Source: Marininema mesophilum (lineage in GTDB: Bacteria > Bacillota > Bacilli > Thermoactinomycetales > DSM-45169). From it: 62,695 nucleotides of DNA. Where the stretch lies: NCBI RefSeq assembly GCF_900106775.1, contig NZ_FNNQ01000017.1, positions 1 through 62,695 on the forward strand, in the 5' to 3' direction. Of the stretch, positions 24,836 to 33,137 are shown piece after piece (position 1 is the stretch's first letter; each line of letters begins with the position of its first letter). Under the pieces are notes generated by a model, which was given only the letters and a program-made list of their open reading frames with translations, was not told where the DNA came from and did not search any database. Made by a program: the position numbers and the translations under genes.

Positions 24836-25923
24836 TACGAAAGGGGTAGCTCCACTGCAAAGCAGATCGTATTGTCATGACTGGATGCAACAATGCGGCC
24901 GTGATGCAATTCTACGATTTCTTTTGCGATGGCAAGTCCGAGTCCCACACCACCGGTACGAGAGGAGCGTGAAGAATCCAGTCGATAGAATTGCTCAAAG
25001 ATACGTTCAAGTTTTTCTGCTGGAATCGTATTGCCGCTGTTCACGAAATTAATGGTAACCCTAGTATCCGAAACAGCTGTAACAATTTGAATCTCACTAT
25101 TTTCAAAGCTGTAGTTGATGGCGTTACGAATCAAATTATCAAAAACCCTTTGCATTTTGTCAGCATCGCATTGCAGCTCCATATCCGTCGGCATATCTAA
25201 ACTGCATAGGAGATTCTTTTCCGATAGCATCGGCTGAAATTCAAACACCAGTTGTTCCAGCAACCGTTTCAGATTGATTCTGCTATACTCCAGCGTTATA
25301 TGGGATAAATTGAAGCGTGTGATTTCAAAAAACTCATTGATTAAATCATCCAGTCGTTCCGCATTGTTGAGCGCCACCGCCATATATCGGTCATGCATCT
25401 CCTGGGAAATATGTTTTTCATCCCTAAGTAGCATCAAATATCCCATAATGGAGGAAATCGGTGTTTTTAAATCATGTGCAAGATAAACAACTAAATCATT
25501 TTTTCGCTGTTCTGCTTCACGGGCAGCGATTTCCTTGTCTTTTATTTTATTTCTGACTTGATTGAACTGATCCTGCGTTTCTTTCAGGATGGAGGGTAAT
25601 TCCACCATCTTGTTTTTGTCCTCACCGAGTATCTCTACTGCCCCGACTACTTCTACCAAGTAGGATATAAGCTGCTTCCATTGCACGTAAAGAATGATCA
25701 AGATACTCAAAGTACAGGAAACTACTACTATGAACAGAATATAATTTCTAATCCAATCTAATATCTTAAAAAGCATGCTATTCACTGACCAAGGGATCTG
25801 ACTGTAAGACCATACAATGACAAAAGCACCCCCTGCAATAAGGGCGAAACTTATGGTTACGGAAATCAGGAAGCGTAACAGTATACGCCTCATCAGACGT
25901 TTTTTTATTTCCTTCTTATTCAA
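24835..25923 (-). CDS. VanS-like sensor histidine kinase
   Basis: This is a 362-residue kinase with two membrane helices (about 14-38 and 60-80) and a short outside loop. The H-box is VVYLAHDLKTPISSIMGY with H150. ALNNAERLDDLINEFFEITR and the N-box FDNLIRNAINYS follow, and GGVGLGLAIAKEIVELH is the ATP-lid box. These segments resemble VanS-type kinases more than BceS. TTG 25923 overlaps the regulator stop by 8 bp, so the pair is coupled. Confidence 0.87.
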   Translation of the reverse strand: MNKKEIKKRLMRRILLRFLISVTISFALIAGGAFVIVWSYSQIPWSVNSMLFKILDWIRNYILFIVVVSCTLSILIILYVQWKQLISYLVEVVGAVEILGEDKNKMVELPSILKETQDQFNQVRNKIKDKEIAAREAEQRKNDLVVYLAHDLKTPISSIMGYLMLLRDEKHISQEMHDRYMAVALNNAERLDDLINEFFEITRFNLSHITLEYSRINLKRLLEQLVFEFQPMLSEKNLLCSLDMPTDMELQCDADKMQRVFDNLIRNAINYSFENSEIQIVTAVSDTRVTINFVNSGNTIPAEKLERIFEQFYRLDSSRSSRTGGVGLGLAIAKEIVELHHGRIVASSHDNTICFAVELPLS

Positions 25924-26620
25924 CTTGATAACCTACTCCCCACACTGTTTTTATGAATTTCGGCTTTCGCGCTGGTTCATGTAGCTTTTCACGCAGTCTT
26001 CCGATATGTGCCATAACCGTATTATTGTTATCCATGAACTTTTCTCCCCATACCGCTTCAAAAAGTATTTCGGATGGAACCACATTTCCTTGACGCTCAC
26101 ACAAAAACCAGAGAATCGAGAATTCGATAGGGGTCAATTTCAGCTCTTCGCCATATAAGGTGCATTTATGTGTAGCTTTATTGATGACAAGCCCTCTAAC
26201 ATCATATTCTACTGTTTCCTTTGGTTCTGCATGAATTTGAGTCTGTTCATTATATCTCATATATCTGCGCAGCTGCGTTTTGACCCTTGCCATAACTTCC
26301 ATTGGATTAAAGGGTTTGGTGATATAGTCATCCGCACCGATGGTAAGACCTGTTATTTTATCTCTATCCTCTATTTTGGCTGTAAGCATAATGATGGGAT
26401 AGAAATACTTCTCCCGGATTTTACTGCAAAGCTTAAAACCATCTATATCGGGCAACATAACGTCTAATATCGCTAAATCCATTTCCGTCTGTTCAATGCA
26501 TTGTAATGCCTCGGTTCCGCAATAAAACTTATATACAGTAAAACCATCATTTTTTAAGTAAACTTCCAAAAGATCTGCAATATCTCTTTCATCGTCTACA
26601 ATTAAAATTTTCGCACTCAT
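25916..26620 (-). CDS. VanR-like response regulator
   Basis: This is an OmpR-family regulator of 234 residues. KILIVDDERDIADLLEVYLK opens the receiver, D53 in AILDVMLPD is the phosphoacceptor, and IGADDYITKPF closes it. The DNA-binding part (LTPIEFSILWFLCERQGNVV, KTVWGVGYQ) is very close to VanR proteins of glycopeptide-resistance loci. No van ligase genes are near; the neighbours are a BceAB-like transporter, so peptide sensing is more likely. ATG 26620 is preferred to the ATG two codons earlier by spacing. Confidence 0.9.
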   Translation of the reverse strand: MSAKILIVDDERDIADLLEVYLKNDGFTVYKFYCGTEALQCIEQTEMDLAILDVMLPDIDGFKLCSKIREKYFYPIIMLTAKIEDRDKITGLTIGADDYITKPFNPMEVMARVKTQLRRYMRYNEQTQIHAEPKETVEYDVRGLVINKATHKCTLYGEELKLTPIEFSILWFLCERQGNVVPSEILFEAVWGEKFMDNNNTVMAHIGRLREKLHEPARKPKFIKTVWGVGYQVE

Positions 26621-26880
26621 AATCATTTCTCACATTCTTTCTCGGAAGGTTTCCAAGTATCCCATATGTTCGTTCCATATGTATCATTAAATCCAATGTA
26701 CTGCAATAATAAATTGCTCTCCTCTCCCTACCCCTTATATTGTCCAACAAAAATGGGATTCCTATTTTTGTAGTATAAAGAGTGCAACGCATTTAAAGTA
26801 TAATAAATAGGTGATGCCCTTAATCGGTAGCTGATGCAATTGCCAGACGAATTGTTTATGGTGAAATACTGGAGGTACTT
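26621..26880. promoter_or_regulatory. Divergent promoter region
   Basis: This space between the minus-strand regulator and the + strand DHA2 exporter must hold both promoters. A TATAAT stands near 26796 on the + strand without a good -35 element. No further gene is seen. Confidence 0.35.
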
Positions 26881-28308
26881 ATGGAAACGAAGATCAATAC
26901 TAAAGCGATATTAATCACTTTCATGATCGGGGCATTCTTTGCAATATTGAATGAAACCTTACTCAATATTGCCTTAACTAAGTTAATGGTTGTATTCAAC
27001 GTCGATGCTACGACCGTCCAATGGTTGGCAACTGGATTTATGCTTGTGATGGGTATTTTAATGCCTATTTCTGCCGTATTAATTCAGTGGTTCACAACAA
27101 GACAAATGTTTACAGGTGTGATGACGGTTTTTTTATTGGGAACATTGATTGCTGCTTGTGCAGTAAACTTTCCCATGTTGTTGGCCGGGCGTATGATACA
27201 AGCAGTCGGTACGGGGTTATTGATCCCTACCATTATGAATACATTACTTCTTATTTATCGACCTGAGGTTCGTGGAAAAGTGATGGGGACATTTGGATTG
27301 GTTATCATGTTTGCTCCTGCAATCGGGCCTACTCTATCAGGGGTAATCGTTGACCTGTTAGGCTGGCGATGGTTATTTATCATCGTGATTCCTTTTGCGA
27401 TCTTTTCCATACTATTTGCTTTGAGGTTCTTGCAAAACATTGGAGAAGTCACCCGTCCTCGTGTGGATATCCTATCGATCATTTTATCTACAATCGGGAT
27501 TGGAGGCATTGTTTATGGATTTAGCAGTGCAGGGAAAAATCCGGAAGGGTTTATGTCCATCTCGAGCTTTTCTATTGTTTTGATCGGTTTAATCAGTTTA
27601 TTGTTATTCGTACTCCGTCAATTGAAACTAGATGAACCATTATTGGACGTTCGTGTATTCACCTACAAAAATTATTCAAAAGGGATTAGTATTTTTGTCA
27701 TTATCATTATGGCAATGCTTGCTTCCGAAATTGTGATGCCCATGTATTTACAAGGACCTCTTGGCTATTCTGCAAAGGTCGCTGGTTTATTGCTCCTACC
27801 CGGAGCGTTGTTAAACGGTCTGCTATCACCTGTGATGGGAACGTTATTTGACAAATTTGGCCCCAGGAAGCTGATCATTCCTGGGACCCTCGTATTAGTA
27901 GGCGTGATGTTTTTCTTTAGCAACATCTCTCCTTCACTGCCCATATGGTCGTTCATCATTGCCTATATCGCGTTAATGGTCTCTATTTCTGCAATTGCGA
28001 TGCCAGCCCAAACCAATGCATTAAATGAATTGCCAAAGAATTTATATCCTCATGGGACAGCGATTGCGAATACATTACAACCAATTGGAGGTGCCTTGGG
28101 CGTTTCGGTATTTGTAAGTATTATGAGCCATGGTCGGACAACTTTCTTAGAAGGAAAATCAGAGCCCGTTACTGAAAAGCTGATGAATGAAGCAATGACA
28201 TATGGTGTACATTTTTCCTATTGGTTTGCATTAGCCTTGTGTGGTACAGCTTTCATTATTGCACTCTTTATCAAAAAGGCAATTGCACCAGATTTTGACC
28301 AAGCTTAG
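26881..28308 (+). CDS. DHA2-family (EmrB/QacA-type) multidrug exporter
   Basis: This is a 475-residue proton-driven drug exporter with about 14 helices. It shows LNETLLNIALTKLM, WLATGFMLVMGIL with the family's D/N-rich first helix, AGRMIQAVGTGLLIPTIMN (motif C-like, GxGxxxxPT), GPTLSGVIVDLLGWRWLFI, and a late QTNALNELPKNLYPHGTAIAN. ATG 26881 follows GGAGGT. It is close to LmrB/Mdr-type proteins of Bacillus. The VanR-like gene is divergent, but joint control is not shown. Confidence 0.88.
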   Translation: METKINTKAILITFMIGAFFAILNETLLNIALTKLMVVFNVDATTVQWLATGFMLVMGILMPISAVLIQWFTTRQMFTGVMTVFLLGTLIAACAVNFPMLLAGRMIQAVGTGLLIPTIMNTLLLIYRPEVRGKVMGTFGLVIMFAPAIGPTLSGVIVDLLGWRWLFIIVIPFAIFSILFALRFLQNIGEVTRPRVDILSIILSTIGIGGIVYGFSSAGKNPEGFMSISSFSIVLIGLISLLLFVLRQLKLDEPLLDVRVFTYKNYSKGISIFVIIIMAMLASEIVMPMYLQGPLGYSAKVAGLLLLPGALLNGLLSPVMGTLFDKFGPRKLIIPGTLVLVGVMFFFSNISPSLPIWSFIIAYIALMVSISAIAMPAQTNALNELPKNLYPHGTAIANTLQPIGGALGVSVFVSIMSHGRTTFLEGKSEPVTEKLMNEAMTYGVHFSYWFALALCGTAFIIALFIKKAIAPDFDQA

Positions 28309-28451
28309 AGAGAGATTTGAAAGCATTCTTCAATTCGATAAGAGAATAGTATATCATTCTGTAATTAATACTCTTAAAAGTATATAAATTCCATAACCAA
28401 AAAGGTAAATGAATTGAATGAAAGCTAAGCGATGAGCCAAGGATTAAGAGG

Positions 28452-28518
28452 AAATTCTCCTTGGTGTTTTGTTTTGAAGACCCAACTTCAAAACAAAACA
28501 CCAAGGAGAATTTTTTTG
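28452..28518 (+). terminator. Very long perfect hairpin terminator
   Basis: A 28-bp perfect stem pairs 28452-28479 with 28486-28513 around ACCCAA, and seven T residues span its end. It is far longer than a standard terminator. Confidence 0.8.
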
Positions 28519-28673
28519 AACATAGTAATCTGCTTTTCAATCTTTTTAATCCTATAACCAAGAAACCGTATCGCACAGAATCGAGCATATATGGATATGA
28601 AGCGCTTAAAATACATGGATAAAGATGGTATTACTATTAACGAGAATCTCCTTAACTCTTCTCGAAAAATCCC

Positions 28674-28702
28674 TTGACAATTAATTTTATACCATTTAAG
28701 GT
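28674..28702 (+). promoter_or_regulatory. Probable sigma-A promoter of the old-yellow-enzyme gene
   Basis: TTGACA at 28674-28679 is followed 17 bp later by TAAGGT. It lies 127 bp before the start codon. The -10 element is weak, so activation or a different -10 is possible. Confidence 0.45.
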
Positions 28703-28828
28703 TATTGTAGATATTCATTATCCACAATAGTTGCAGGCAGGTGATTGCTAGCAATGTGAACTACATGCTTGTCTGAAAACGATGGATAAATGGATCGGCT
28801 TGCAAATTAAACGAGAGGAGAATGAACG

Positions 28829-29893
28829 ATGACGACCAACACAACCTTTCAGAAACTGTTTGAACCTACTCAGATCGGTGCTTGGAACCTGCGCTCACAA
28901 ATCGCGATGGCTCCTATGACCCGCAGCTTCGCTGATCCTACTACAGGTGTCGTTGGACCCGATGTGGTGGAATATTATCGTAAACGTGCACAAGACGGCA
29001 TCGGACTCATCATCTCGGAAGGCATCGTAATCAGTCCTCGTGCCAAAGGAAACCCAGGGGTACCAGGTATTTATTCAGAAGAACAAATCGAAGCCTGGAA
29101 GCCTGTTACCGAAGCCGTTCATCAAGAGGGCGGTACGATCATTGCTCAGATCTGGCATGTGGGACGCTTATCCCATCATGAGTTAACCGGAGGGCAAGCG
29201 CCTCAGTCAGCCTCGGCGATCCAGGCAGAGGGGCAAATTCCTCGTTTCCGCAAGCCCTATGAGCAGCCGGAAGAGATGAGCAAAAAAGATATTCGTGAAG
29301 TAGTAGGTCAGTTCGCCCAAGCAGCTAAAAATGCAATCAAAGCCGGATTTGATGGTGTAGAAATTCATGGAGCTCACGGCTACTTGATCGATCAATTTAA
29401 CTCAGACATCTCCAATAACCGATCCGATGAATATGGTGGTGACCTCGCCCAGCGACTCACCTTTATGAAGGAAGTTCTACGGGCAGTCATCGATGCAGTA
29501 GGCTCGGATCGTACCGTGATTCGTTTCTCTGCTTTTAAAGGAGATAACATAGATTACATGTGGAAAGATCCCGAGGCTGCCATTCGCACTTTTATTGAAG
29601 CTTTCCGCGAAACAGGGACAACCTTGATTCATCCATCTACCAGATACTTTACCCAAGTACTGGCCGATGGGAAAACCATGCATCAGTTGGTACGTAAATA
29701 TTGGGATGGGACTATCATCGGGGTGGGTGATTTAGACCCTGGAACGGCTGAGGCGGCACTTAATGAAGGAACCATCGACCTGGCGGCTATCGGTCGTCCG
29801 TTAATCGCAAACCCCGATTACATTCAGCGATTAAAGACAGATACTTCCTTAGAAACCTTCGATCCAAATCAACATCTTCTCACCCTAGTCTAA
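28829..29893 (+). CDS. Old yellow enzyme family alkene reductase (NemA-like)
   Basis: This is a 354-residue FMN enzyme that reduces activated C=C bonds or nitro-esters with NADPH. The TIM barrel begins LFEPTQIGAWNLRSQIAMAPM with the usual TRSFADP. It carries QIWHVGRLSH, GFDGVEIHGAHGYLIDQF, SDEYGGDLAQRL and the phosphate-binding IGVGDLDPGTAEAAL with AAIGRPLIANPD. ATG 28829 follows GAGAGGAG. An FMN reductase lies nearby on the other strand; the pair is a common electrophile-stress set. Confidence 0.88.
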   Translation: MTTNTTFQKLFEPTQIGAWNLRSQIAMAPMTRSFADPTTGVVGPDVVEYYRKRAQDGIGLIISEGIVISPRAKGNPGVPGIYSEEQIEAWKPVTEAVHQEGGTIIAQIWHVGRLSHHELTGGQAPQSASAIQAEGQIPRFRKPYEQPEEMSKKDIREVVGQFAQAAKNAIKAGFDGVEIHGAHGYLIDQFNSDISNNRSDEYGGDLAQRLTFMKEVLRAVIDAVGSDRTVIRFSAFKGDNIDYMWKDPEAAIRTFIEAFRETGTTLIHPSTRYFTQVLADGKTMHQLVRKYWDGTIIGVGDLDPGTAEAALNEGTIDLAAIGRPLIANPDYIQRLKTDTSLETFDPNQHLLTLV

Positions 29894-29955
29894 AAGATGC
29901 TTTTTGCAATTAGATCATGAGCATCCCCTATCTATAAAAACAGAGGACCCAAGCA

Positions 29956-30258
29956 TGATATTGTCCCCTTTGAGTAGACAGTGCTTAAGCAGAGCACTAC
30001 AGTTTACTTGGAGGGGATTTTTCATGGGGGAACAGCGAAAAACGTATTCGGTGGAGTTTAAAGAAAAAGCCGTCGATTTATACTTACACAAGGGTTTAGG
30101 ATATAAAAGGATAGCCAAAAAAGTGGAGCGTTGGGTCCAACGCTATCAGCAAGGAAGCAAGGCAGGGCTTGAAGAAAAACGAGGAAAGAAAAAAGGAAAG
30201 GGAAGACCCCGGTCACAACGTCCCACAACCATGGAAGAAGAACTACACTGCATATAGC
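29956..30258 (+). mobile_element. IS3-family fragment: left end and damaged orfA
   Basis: A left end beginning TGATATTGTCCCCTTTGAG precedes ATG 30024, which has GGAGGGG upstream. The frame reads GEQRKTYSVEFKEKAVDLYL and RIAKK, then jumps to VERWVQRYQQG; about eight residues of the helix-turn-helix are missing. It keeps the basic GLEEKRGKKKGKGRPRSQ, then stops after EEELHCI. orfB and the right end are gone. The element ends abruptly against a flavoprotein fragment on the other strand. Confidence 0.7.
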
Positions 30259-30259
30259 A

Positions 30260-30433
30260 TCTGGATGTGAATAGCACCAAGGATTCATATCGATTGCGCC
30301 AGGATTCACCCCATCGGGAATGAGATTCCAACAGTAAAAATGGAATCTGCCGTCTTCGTAGGTGATAGCCCATTGCCAAACCGGCTTGACCCGCACCAAT
30401 GATTAGTGTATGGGTCTCCGTCGTCTTATCCAT
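30260..30433 (-). pseudogene. N-terminal fragment of a flavin-containing monooxygenase
   Basis: Starting at ATG 30433 behind GGAGAGG, 58 residues match the start of FAD-dependent monooxygenases: THTLIIGAGQAGLAMGYHL, the FAD-binding Rossmann motif, then SRWGESWRNRYESLVLFT, where intact relatives continue with PRxYSxLPG. The frame then enters IS3 sequence. The other roughly 300 residues are lost. It follows the FMN reductase on the same strand and may once have formed an operon with it. Confidence 0.65.
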
Positions 30434-30515
30434 CTTCGCATCCTCTCCTGATGACTTTTTACGAGGAGCAACCCCATACTTTAATCGCTCAGGAAGGTTC
30501 TTTATTTTTGAAGTT

Positions 30516-31037
30516 TTAGCGATTCCATTCGCGCCGAAGTCCGTCAATCACGCCAAGCACTCGATTGGAACAATTCTCGTTTAGTTGACCGTTTTGATCC
30601 AACTCATGGGTGCTAGAAACGGCCAATTCCTCTGGAATTACATTGGCGTGTAGTGTACGGAAAATTTGACGTAAGCTCACCAATGTCAAAGTTCCTGATT
30701 TTAGGCCACCTGTTACAGCAAGTAATGCAATGGGCTTGCCCTTAAAAATCGTTCCATCTTGATAATCTAATAAATTCTTAAGTGCTCCTGTATAGCCTCC
30801 ATGATACTCTGGCGAACCAACAATTATTGCGTCTGCTTCTTTAATTTGTTCTGTAACCTTATTCATCTCCTCCGTCCTCGGCACTGTAAAACTAAATAAT
30901 GGGAAATTGGTTTCTGCTACACAAATAAGCTCTGTTTCATGACCTTCTTTTTGTAATAGTTCCGCAAATAGTTGAAGGATTCGTTTTGTTACTGATTCAG
31001 GGTTCATACTACCATTGATCAATACAACTTTAGCCAA
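30516..31037 (-). CDS. NAD(P)H-dependent FMN reductase (azoreductase-like)
   Basis: This is a 173-residue flavodoxin-like enzyme. INGSMNPESVTKRILQLF is the FMN phosphate loop, and IVGSPEYHGGYTGALKNLLDY is the family's second signature. It would reduce FMN, quinones or azo compounds and could supply reduced flavin to the partner monooxygenase that is now broken. TTG 31037 follows AGGAGTGG. A palindrome at 31101-31116 lies in its promoter region. Confidence 0.82.
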   Translation of the reverse strand: MAKVVLINGSMNPESVTKRILQLFAELLQKEGHETELICVAETNFPLFSFTVPRTEEMNKVTEQIKEADAIIVGSPEYHGGYTGALKNLLDYQDGTIFKGKPIALLAVTGGLKSGTLTLVSLRQIFRTLHANVIPEELAVSSTHELDQNGQLNENCSNRVLGVIDGLRREWNR

Positions 31038-31100
31038 AGATATCCACTCCTATAAATAATAAAACCCTATATTTAATTTGTATTGTACCTATCATATTAG

Positions 31101-31116
31101 TATATCTCGTGATATA
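31101..31116 (-). promoter_or_regulatory. Palindrome, candidate MarR-type operator
   Basis: TATATC-TCGT-GATATA lies 64 bp before the FMN reductase start. Azoreductase genes in Bacillus are controlled by MarR/DUF24 repressors binding such palindromes; the regulator is not in this window. Confidence 0.4.
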
Positions 31117-31299
31117 TTACAATTTACTCTCACAGTTAAATTACCCCAAGAACTCTATTCATTAGAGTATCTAATATAAATTTATATAGTATATAATAAA
31201 TTGTATTGAATAATTAACCATTAAACTGAAACCAAAATCATCGATCATCCCAGTTATGGCACAAAAACAGTAAATATTCTTCCCCACCATTTCTTTTTA

Positions 31300-31430
31300 G
31301 CAAGGACGCCGGGATCTTGTCCTTTAACTTTTTTTCAGGCATAATGGTGTTAAGTGAATATGTTACGCTTTTTCGGAGGAGCCTGTCACCAAGGGCTCTT
31401 TTTGTGTTTTTTTAGGGCTAAGAGGCCCTA
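31300..31430 (+). promoter_or_regulatory. Structured leader with stacked hairpins before the antiporter
   Basis: Three hairpins are seen. AAGGAC/GTCCTT (from about 31304) is followed by a run of T. GAGCC/GGCTC (about 31379-31399) is followed by TTTTT. AGGGC/GGCCCT follows just before the ribosome site. Two terminator-like folds in one leader suggest a riboswitch or attenuator. It matches no class I can name with confidence. Confidence 0.4.
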
Positions 31431-31449
31431 ACCAAGGAGGGTGTACATC

Positions 31450-32571
31450 ATGCTATTCTTCAAATTACTCATTATCCTTCTCAGTACTAAACTAGCAGGA
31501 GATCTCAGTGTCCGACTTGGGCAACCTTCTGTCTTGGGAAAGTTAATGGTCGGCATCATCATTGGTCCTGCTCTACTTGGTTGGATCAAAGACTCTGAAT
31601 CCATCGAACAACTAAGCGAGATCGGCGTCTTACTTCTGATGTTTATCGCTGGTTTGGAAACAGACATCAAGGAATTAAATCGGAATCGACGCTCTTCTGT
31701 TGCTGTAGCTATAGGAGGAATCATCCTGCCCTTATTGGGTGGTTACCTAGCAGGTAAGGCCCTTGGTATTTCCGATACGTCTGCTCTATTTTTAGGACTT
31801 TTGTTATCAGCAACATCGGTAAGCATCACTGTGCAAACCCTACGGGATATGGGCAAACTCCAATCGAAGGAAAGTATCACGATTCTAGGAGCTGCCATCG
31901 TCGATGATATCCTAGTCGTCGTCCTGCTCGCTATTTTGATGAGTTTTACTGGCGCAAGCGATGTAAACATAGGGTGGATTATTGGGCAGAAAATCGCGTT
32001 TTTCCTTCTCGCTATCTTCTTGGGTTGGAAAGTGGTCCCAATGCTCATGCGCTGGCTAGTCTCTCTACGCGTATCGGAGGCTGTCATCAGTACGGGCCTC
32101 ATCATCTGTTTTGGATTTGCTTATTTTTCGGAGAAAATGGGGGTAGCAGGAATTATTGGAGCATTTATCGCTGGTATCGCCATCGCTCAAACACCTTATA
32201 AGCAAGAGGTCGAGCAGAAATTAGAGCCCATCGCTTACTCCATTTTTGTTCCTGTCTTTTTTGTAAGTATCGGTCTTTCGGTCACTTTTAAAGGGCTAGA
32301 AAATCAAATTGGGCTTATTCTAGGACTTACTTTGCTAGCCGTCATCACAAAACTGATCGGGAGTGGTTTAGGCGCACGGTTGACTGGTTTTCCCCTTCCT
32401 TCCTCCATCAGTATTGGAGCTGGAATGATCTCCCGTGGAGAAGTCGCTCTGATTATCGCCGCCCTTGGTTTGGAAAAAGGGCTATTGGCACCGCAATTTT
32501 ATACCACGATGATTATTGTTGTTATCCTAACTACATTGATCACGCCACCTTTTTTGAAAAAAGTGTTTTAG
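31450..32571 (+). CDS. CPA2-family cation:proton antiporter
   Basis: This is a Na+/H+ or K+/H+ antiporter of 373 residues with 12-13 helices. Typical elements are the early LSVRLGQPSVLGKLMVGIII, EIGVLLLMFIAGLETD, LLSATSVSITVQTLRDMG, the ion-binding GAAIVDDILVVVLLA, and GMISRGEVALIIAALGL at the end. ATG 31450 lies 9 nt after GGAGG; the GTG at 31441 is too close to it. It has no TrkA regulatory domain. The structured leader hints at control by an ion or small molecule. Confidence 0.85.
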   Translation: MLFFKLLIILLSTKLAGDLSVRLGQPSVLGKLMVGIIIGPALLGWIKDSESIEQLSEIGVLLLMFIAGLETDIKELNRNRRSSVAVAIGGIILPLLGGYLAGKALGISDTSALFLGLLLSATSVSITVQTLRDMGKLQSKESITILGAAIVDDILVVVLLAILMSFTGASDVNIGWIIGQKIAFFLLAIFLGWKVVPMLMRWLVSLRVSEAVISTGLIICFGFAYFSEKMGVAGIIGAFIAGIAIAQTPYKQEVEQKLEPIAYSIFVPVFFVSIGLSVTFKGLENQIGLILGLTLLAVITKLIGSGLGARLTGFPLPSSISIGAGMISRGEVALIIAALGLEKGLLAPQFYTTMIIVVILTTLITPPFLKKVF

Positions 32572-32598
32572 AGCTATATAATAGGATTTTCTACACAC

Positions 32599-32626
32599 AA
32601 AAAAGCCTGCGGTCGCAGGCTTTTTT
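32599..32626. terminator. Bidirectional terminator
   Basis: A 12-bp stem with a GGTC loop, A run on one side and T run on the other, between the antiporter and the converging DUF4870 gene. Confidence 0.88.
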
Positions 32627-32628
32627 CC

Positions 32629-32928
32629 TTAGATAAAGGATCTGATAATTGGATATTCAAACTCACGATCCTGGAGTGCTCGCACAATCCCGATAACAGG
32701 GATGATAAATGCGATGACTCCAAAAACAATCAAGAAGGGTATTCCAATTAAGATAAAGGAGAGAAATGCAGATACTGTTATCAAAATCGTCATCACAATA
32801 TGAAATACCACTGCTTGCAACGAAAGCCGCTTCAGTTTATCTTCCTCTGCAAGGAGCCATACAACCAAAGGTAATAAGATCGGTAAAAACCACGTACTCG
32901 CATGAATTAAAATCTTAACTACTTTCAT
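32629..32928 (-). CDS. DUF4870-type small membrane protein
   Basis: This is a 99-residue protein with three hydrophobic segments. STWFLPILLPLVVWLLAEED, the central LSLQAVVFHIVMTIL and the final VIGIVRALQDREFEYP match the DUF4870 pattern, widespread in Firmicutes and of unknown role. The stop codon is just 3 bp from the antiporter terminator. It converges on the antiporter and no partner gene is seen. Confidence 0.7.
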   Translation of the reverse strand: MKVVKILIHASTWFLPILLPLVVWLLAEEDKLKRLSLQAVVFHIVMTILITVSAFLSFILIGIPFLIVFGVIAFIIPVIGIVRALQDREFEYPIIRSFI

Positions 32929-33092
32929 TCTCAGCTTCCCGCTCCTTCACTTCGATTAAAAAAATTTTCTCTTTCTTGATAATCTTTATTCCACTCTTTT
33001 TTCACCTTAAAACCATCATTTCAACTTTCACATTATAGAATTGTAAATCCTGGAATCTATTTTGCATTCCTTAAAATCCTTGCTCATAATAC

Positions 33093-33121
33093 GGCCGAAG
33101 GGATGCATCCTCTCGGCCTTT
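33093..33121 (-). terminator. Hairpin after sat
   Basis: On the minus strand GGCCGA...GGATGCATCC...TCGGCC folds into an interrupted stem. The tail has few T residues, so it may be a weak terminator. Confidence 0.5.
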
Positions 33122-33137
33122 GTTATTTCCCAGTTAG

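Larger units (their letters stand above)
28309..28828. other. Long intergenic region
   Basis: This 520-bp space holds the giant hairpin at 28452-28513 and a promoter at 28674-28702. Long minus-strand frames here lack ribosome sites and cross the hairpin, so I do not call them genes. Confidence 0.5.

Noticed and set aside
25916..26620. Glycopeptide (van) resistance locus
   Set aside because: Only the regulator-kinase pair is VanRS-like; no vanH, vanA-type ligase or vanX gene is near. The VanY-like gene at 50 kb is far away.
28271..28754. Two overlapping minus-strand frames (105 and 88 residues)
   Set aside because: They run through the giant hairpin and the promoter region and lack ribosome sites.
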